Assembly: GCF_025154015.1 (NCBI RefSeq)
Contig: NZ_JAOAMV010000008.1
Span: 1 to 64,000 of the forward strand
Reading direction: 5' to 3'
Source: Tsuneonella litorea
Lineage (GTDB): Bacteria > Pseudomonadota > Alphaproteobacteria > Sphingomonadales > Sphingomonadaceae
DNA length: 64,000 bases
The position numbers and the translations under genes were made by a program. Shown here one piece after another: positions 60,783-64,000 of this stretch (the first letter of the stretch is position 1; every line of letters starts with the position of its first letter). The notes below the pieces were generated by a model. That model did no database searches. It worked only from the letters and a program-made list of their open reading frames with translations, and was not told the DNA's origin.

Positions 60783-61718
60783 ATGTACGACAGCTTCATC
60801 GATCAGTTGAGCGGCCTCGACCTTTCAGGCCTCAGCATTAGGCCAGCTCCATTCAATGCAACCGACTTTCCCTGCGAGGATGCGATCGAGCAGACCCTCG
60901 CTGCAGTCTGGTCCGATCTTTTCGCGATGTTTTCCGACACGGCCCTGGAAGCAGATGCCGAGGACATTGCCTGGGGCGTAGTCAATCTCTTTCACCGTGC
61001 GGCCAGCCGGAAGTCCGCTCAGCTTGACCGAGCCACCGACGAGATCCGGGTCCTCCTCGCATCAGCCGACGGGTCCGAAGTGCATTCGAGCAATCTGGAA
61101 GAGCAGGTCGAACGCGCACAGGCTGCCGAAGCCAGCATGCTGGCCTTCGAGCAGATGCGCGAGGCTGCGGCTGCACTGTACCGCGACGAGACCGGGTCCT
61201 CGTGGAAGCCTGTTTCGGGCTCGCGCACGAGCCATTACCGGGGTCTCACATCGGCCGTAATAGATGCCCGCGATTTCCTTCGCGCACGCGCCGAGAACCG
61301 GCGCCATGCCCTGATCCCGGAAGGCACTCCGGTCGTTTTCGCCGGTGGTCGCCAGAGCTTCGAGAGCGCCGAGGATGCGCGCGTCTACGCCGACAATATC
61401 TGGGCGACGCTCGACAAGGTTCGCAATGTGGTTCCCGATCTCTTTCTGGTCCATGGCGGCGACGGCAAGGGTGCCGATCGCCTGGCCGCCAGCTGGGCCG
61501 AACGCCGCGAAGTGCAGCAGCTGACCTATTCGCTCGATCGTCGGCTTGGTGCCCGCGCCGGGTTCAAGCGCAACGAGCAGATGCTCTCGCTCAATCCGCG
61601 TTACGTCGTCGCCTTTCCGGGCAATGGCGTGACCGAACGACTGGTGATCGATGCCAAGATACGCCGGATCACCGTGGTCGATCGTCGCGGCCCCTTGGGC
61701 ACCTCTCCCGGGTCCTGA
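60783..61718 (+). CDS. DUF2493 domain protein (SLOG-like)
   Basis: A 311-residue protein. The N-terminal 170 residues are helical (AIEQTLAAVWSDLFAMF, LEEQVERAQAAEASMLAFEQM). The C-terminal DUF2493 domain has VVFAGGRQSF, LFLVHGGDGKGADRLAASWA and GFKRNEQMLSLNPRYVVAFPGNG, the YspA/SLOG pattern thought to bind nucleotide-like ligands. It is common on sphingomonad plasmids; the role is unknown. ATG at 60783 behind ATCAGGAG. Confidence 0.85.
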   Translation: MYDSFIDQLSGLDLSGLSIRPAPFNATDFPCEDAIEQTLAAVWSDLFAMFSDTALEADAEDIAWGVVNLFHRAASRKSAQLDRATDEIRVLLASADGSEVHSSNLEEQVERAQAAEASMLAFEQMREAAAALYRDETGSSWKPVSGSRTSHYRGLTSAVIDARDFLRARAENRRHALIPEGTPVVFAGGRQSFESAEDARVYADNIWATLDKVRNVVPDLFLVHGGDGKGADRLAASWAERREVQQLTYSLDRRLGARAGFKRNEQMLSLNPRYVVAFPGNGVTERLVIDAKIRRITVVDRRGPLGTSPGS

Positions 61719-61789
61719 GGGGGGCCTACGTCATCCGTATCTGAATCGCCTGGATGTGCATTCGGCGCCGACCCGACTATGGACCGGTC

Positions 61790-62059
61790 ATGCAACTTGA
61801 CGATCTGCTGCAGCGCTACTTTGCCACCACCGACCTCTCCGGGGTTGCCCCCGACACCTTTGCAGCCGGCATTGAACATTGCCGGGTCGATCTTGGCCTT
61901 GAGAAGGACCGGGGCAAGCGCTTTGCATTATGGTCGTTCCTGCACATGTTCGGGTCTGCCCCCGATCTCGACGTGGCGTTCGAAAGCGAGGAAGACCGGG
62001 AAGCAGCTCGCAACTTCATGGATCTCCTGGCGGCATCGGAAGGCGATGGGGCAGGCTGA
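61790..62059 (+). CDS. small hypothetical element protein, 89 residues
   Basis: A soluble acidic helical protein starting QLDDLLQRYFATTDLSG and containing EHCRVDLGLEKDRGKRFALWSFLHMFGSAPDLDVAF. I have no family name for it; the charged pattern resembles small accessory proteins of sphingomonad elements. The ATG at 61790 is chosen as the first with a folded-looking start. No stem-loop leader like its neighbours. Confidence 0.65.
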   Translation: MQLDDLLQRYFATTDLSGVAPDTFAAGIEHCRVDLGLEKDRGKRFALWSFLHMFGSAPDLDVAFESEEDREAARNFMDLLAASEGDGAG

Positions 62060-62286
62060 TTGCAGTAGGGTCTTGGCACCTTCAGGCCCGCACCCGATAC
62101 CCATCCGGCTTTCTTCGCGAACAGTCCTGAATCAGGTCAGCTGAGGACAGCAACCCGTTCCTTTCCGGCCGTGTGGTCGCGCTTCGCGCGCCTGCCCGCA
62201 CCACCCGTCATGAACAGGTTCCCCTTCGGCCCTTTTGGCCTGCGGTGCAGTCCTCCCATGCCCTGCTTCTTCTGGATGTTCGCAAG

Positions 62287-62303
62287 CCGGAGATGGTCTC
62301 CGG
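62287..62303 (+). promoter_or_regulatory. leader stem-loop before the ssb-like gene
   Basis: CCGGAGA-TGG-TCTCCGG, a perfect 7-base stem, then TTTGAGGAACTGAAGGA and the ATG at 62329. The TTT after the stem also allows an attenuator reading. The 269-base gap holding it has no gene. Confidence 0.4.
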
Positions 62304-62328
62304 TTTGAGGAACTGAAGGACTCACATC

Positions 62329-62727
62329 ATGACCAATATCGCAATCCTCACCGGCCGCATCGCTCGCGATCCTGACACCCGCGAGACCAAGGGCGGCACC
62401 AATGTCACCGGGATCACCGTCGTCACCGATCGCCCCGCACGCGACAAGGACGGCAAGACTTACAAGGACGAGAACGGCTACACCGCCAAGGAAAGCGAGT
62501 TCCACCGCGTGACCTGCTTCAATGGCCTCGCCAAGACCGTCGGCCAGTACTGCTCCAAGGGCCAGTTGGTCAGCGTGCAGGGCCGCATCCACTACACCCA
62601 GTGGGAGGACAAGGACGGTGTCACGCGCTACGGCACCGAGATCCTCGCGGACAAGGTCGATTTTCTCTCCCGCGGCAACGGGTCGAGCGACGACAACGAC
62701 AACACCGACGCTCCCGATATCGACTGA
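62329..62727 (+). CDS. ssb: single-stranded DNA-binding protein-like
   Basis: A 132-residue OB-fold protein: NIAILTGRIARDPDTRETKGGTNVTGITVVTDRP, SEFHRVTCFNGLAKTVGQYCSKGQLVSVQGRIHYTQWEDKDGVTRYGTEILADKVDFL, the SSB core. The acidic tail DDNDNTDAPDID takes the place of the usual DDDIPF end, so partner binding may differ from the chromosomal SSB. It protects single-stranded element DNA. A strong terminator follows. Confidence 0.92.
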   Translation: MTNIAILTGRIARDPDTRETKGGTNVTGITVVTDRPARDKDGKTYKDENGYTAKESEFHRVTCFNGLAKTVGQYCSKGQLVSVQGRIHYTQWEDKDGVTRYGTEILADKVDFLSRGNGSSDDNDNTDAPDID

Positions 62728-62752
62728 CATCGATCCCGATCGTCCCCCTTAC

Positions 62753-62790
62753 GAAGAGGCTCTGCCGCAAGCGGCAGGGCCTCTTCTTCT
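62753..62790 (+). terminator. terminator of the ssb-like gene
   Basis: A 16-base stem with one G-T pair, GAAGAGGCTCTGCCGC at 62753-62768 pairing with 62771-62786, followed by TTCT. It separates ssb from the convergent DUF6437-like gene. Confidence 0.75.
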
Positions 62791-62794
62791 GTGG

Positions 62795-63061
62795 TTACTG
62801 GGTTCCCGGCGCTGCATTCGAGGCACGGGTTGCACCGCGCCCAGTCAGTTTCTCGATCGCGGCATCCTCGCCGAGTTTCCCGAGTTCTTCAGCAACCTTC
62901 CTCAGGCCCTTCCTTGAGAAGCTTTCGAGGCCGCTTCCCAGGATGATTTCTCCGAGTTCTCTGGCCGCTTGTACTTCGAGCTCGCGCTGTTTGGCGTCGA
63001 GCGCCTCGCGGTCTGCTTCGAGCTTTTGCAGGGCTGCAATAGCGCTCCTGTTTCGGGGCAT
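62795..63061 (-). CDS. DUF6437-like small protein
   Basis: An 88-residue protein: PRNRSAIAALQKLEADREALDAKQRELEVQAARELGEIILG, a basic start then a coiled coil, followed by LESFSRKGLRKVAEELGKLGEDAAIEKLTG. This matches small DUF6437 proteins I associate with sphingomonad elements, distantly like the TraC/TraD accessory proteins of conjugation. AAAAGGA precedes the ATG at 63061; the longer frame upstream is not needed. Confidence 0.7.
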   Translation of the reverse strand: MPRNRSAIAALQKLEADREALDAKQRELEVQAARELGEIILGSGLESFSRKGLRKVAEELGKLGEDAAIEKLTGRGATRASNAAPGTQ

Positions 63062-63407
63062 GTTACTTGTCCTTTTGTCCCCCTCGGGTCTGCTCCCTGG
63101 TTGTCTCCATGCCTGCGTCATCGGGGTGTAGGAAATGCAATTCGCACGCAGCAGGCGTTCGATATTGGGGCGGAGGTAGTGGGTTCTTGCTCACGGTTCT
63201 CCCAGCATGATGGCCTTGCGCCTCCCGCCTCAAGGACGGCGGGGCCCCACCATTTTGCCCGCCACCGGATTGCATCCGGCAGCGAACAAAATCGTTACCC
63301 CCACCGCCGCTATCGCGGTCGCCCAGCCGGGCGATCCCTGACCCGGGATGCACAAGACCATCGCGCGCACCTCCTGTCGTCTCACGACAGAAATCAGGAG
63401 GATTATC
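63062..63407 (+). other. intergenic region with leader stem-loop
   Basis: About 346 bases with no credible gene, GC-rich and full of short inverted repeats. At its end CTGTCGT-CTC-ACGACAG (63374-63390) forms a perfect 7-base stem directly before ATCAGGAGG and the ATG at 63408, the fifth of the recurring leaders. The divergent promoter of the DUF6437-like gene should also lie here. Confidence 0.45.
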
Positions 63408-63629
63408 ATGGCTTATTCGATGCATTGCGCCCTTCCGTCCCGGAGCTATTTCGATGCTCTGGAAACAGCCGAGAAGAGAGCGCTGCACAGCTTCTTCGAT
63501 CAGCACGTTATCGAGGATGACGAACTCGGGTACTTTGCCCTCGACGAGGGTGACTACAACATATTGCCAGTGCATCTCGCAGCGCGGGTGGTCCACACGG
63601 TCCACGGCGGCATGCTCGACGAGTTTTGA
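63408..63629 (+). CDS. small hypothetical element protein, 73 residues
   Basis: A soluble acidic protein starting YSMHCALPSRSYFDALETAEKRALHSFFDQHVIEDDELGYFALDEGDYNILPVHLAARVVHTVHGG. I do not recognise it. The strong AGGAGG ribosome-binding site, the preceding stem-loop and the following terminator support it as a real gene. Confidence 0.65.
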   Translation: MAYSMHCALPSRSYFDALETAEKRALHSFFDQHVIEDDELGYFALDEGDYNILPVHLAARVVHTVHGGMLDEF

Positions 63630-63641
63630 GACTACCGACAG

Positions 63642-63672
63642 GGCGGGAACCGGGAACGGTTCCTGCCGTTTT
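63642..63672 (+). terminator. terminator after the 73-residue protein gene
   Basis: A 10-base stem with one G-T pair, GGCGGGAACC at 63642-63651 pairing with 63658-63667, then GTTTT. It lies 12 bases after the stop codon. Confidence 0.75.
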
Positions 63673-64000
63673 CTCTTGTTCGCCGGGTAGTCCAATCAAG
63701 CACAAAAACCCGGTTCGGTCGGTTGCTCTGACGGCCGCCCACCGCACTGCGGCGGCACCCGATAAGTGGAGCGGGGCTGTGGACGCACTCTGTCCCGCGC
63801 ATCTTGCGATGCGCTCCTGAGGGTGCGGCGTATTTTGTTCTTGGGCCCCGCGCGCACTTGCGAACCGGCACCGGGTCGGGCGGCGGGAAGCTTGGGCACG
63901 CGACAGGTCCCGCTTGCCTTGCTTCCCACGCGCCCTTGGCCGCTGCCTCTTTCGCAGGTGCTGTCTTCGGCTGGAGGCGTCCAACTGCTTTCTATCTGCA
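63673..64000. other. intergenic sequence at the window end
   Basis: No supported gene in the last 328 bases. Frames on the minus strand are Arg-rich with no ribosome-binding site and look like chance. It is probably another long GC-rich leader of the next element gene. Confidence 0.4.

Overview
This is a high-GC bacterial window that looks like a chromosome of an alphaproteobacterium, most likely Sphingomonadales (Erythrobacteraceae or a close relative). The reasons are the gene content (DUF1244, DUF2312, DUF2171, an NDUFA9-like protein, many TonB- and PepSY-type membrane genes), the very GC-rich codon use, and a final third built from genes typical of sphingomonad plasmids and integrative elements. 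Family names come from reading the proteins; no database search was run.

Layout. 1-3.7 kb: a broken secreted hydrolase gene, L-aspartate oxidase (nadB), an orphan protein and an alpha/beta hydrolase. 4-9 kb: class I ribonucleotide reductase split into nrdA and nrdB, with two small DUF2171 proteins and a PepSY-type membrane protein between them; candidate NrdR boxes lie before both nrd genes. 9.0-10.1 kb: an AT-richer two-gene islet, a membrane protein overlapping a membrane-anchored PD-(D/E)XK nuclease-like protein. 10.2-28.4 kb: mostly housekeeping genes: argB, yggT, folD, marC, pyk, yebC, ruvC, a nicotinamide riboside uptake and kinase pair (pnuC plus a NadR-like kinase), a glycerophosphodiester phosphodiesterase, ubiG and lysC, mixed with small stress-type proteins. 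28.4-42.6 kb: a secreted orphan and a TonB-receptor-like barrel, a nitronate monooxygenase-like protein, a PQQ/haem alcohol dehydrogenase beside an aldehyde dehydrogenase, a dienelactone-hydrolase lipoprotein, an aldo/keto reductase, a stomatin/NfeD pair and an NDUFA9-like protein.

42.7-64.0 kb: an integrative element. A complete tRNA-Leu(CAG) is followed by a P4-type tyrosine integrase, then by element genes: a thermonuclease, DUF6961, a VirB1-like transglycosylase, a Toprim/zinc-finger protein, a 1415-residue strawberry-notch-type helicase with an N-terminal methylase motif, a ParB-like protein, an ArdC-like anti-restriction protease, a DUF2493 protein and an SSB-like protein. The right end is outside the window. 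Several of these genes share one upstream design, a short perfect stem-loop followed by an ATCAGGAG-type ribosome-binding site.

The most interesting part is 53.3-58.8 kb, a probable defence module inside the element. On the minus strand a 57-residue hydrophobic protein, an XRE-type regulator, a reverse transcriptase with retron hallmarks (NAAAH, YIDD, ITG) and an 825-residue DUF4238/SEC-C protein appear to form one operon. A structured GC-rich leader lies upstream. A DUF4062 gene bounded by imperfect direct repeats faces the operon. I read this as a candidate retron-like system with an unusual partner set.
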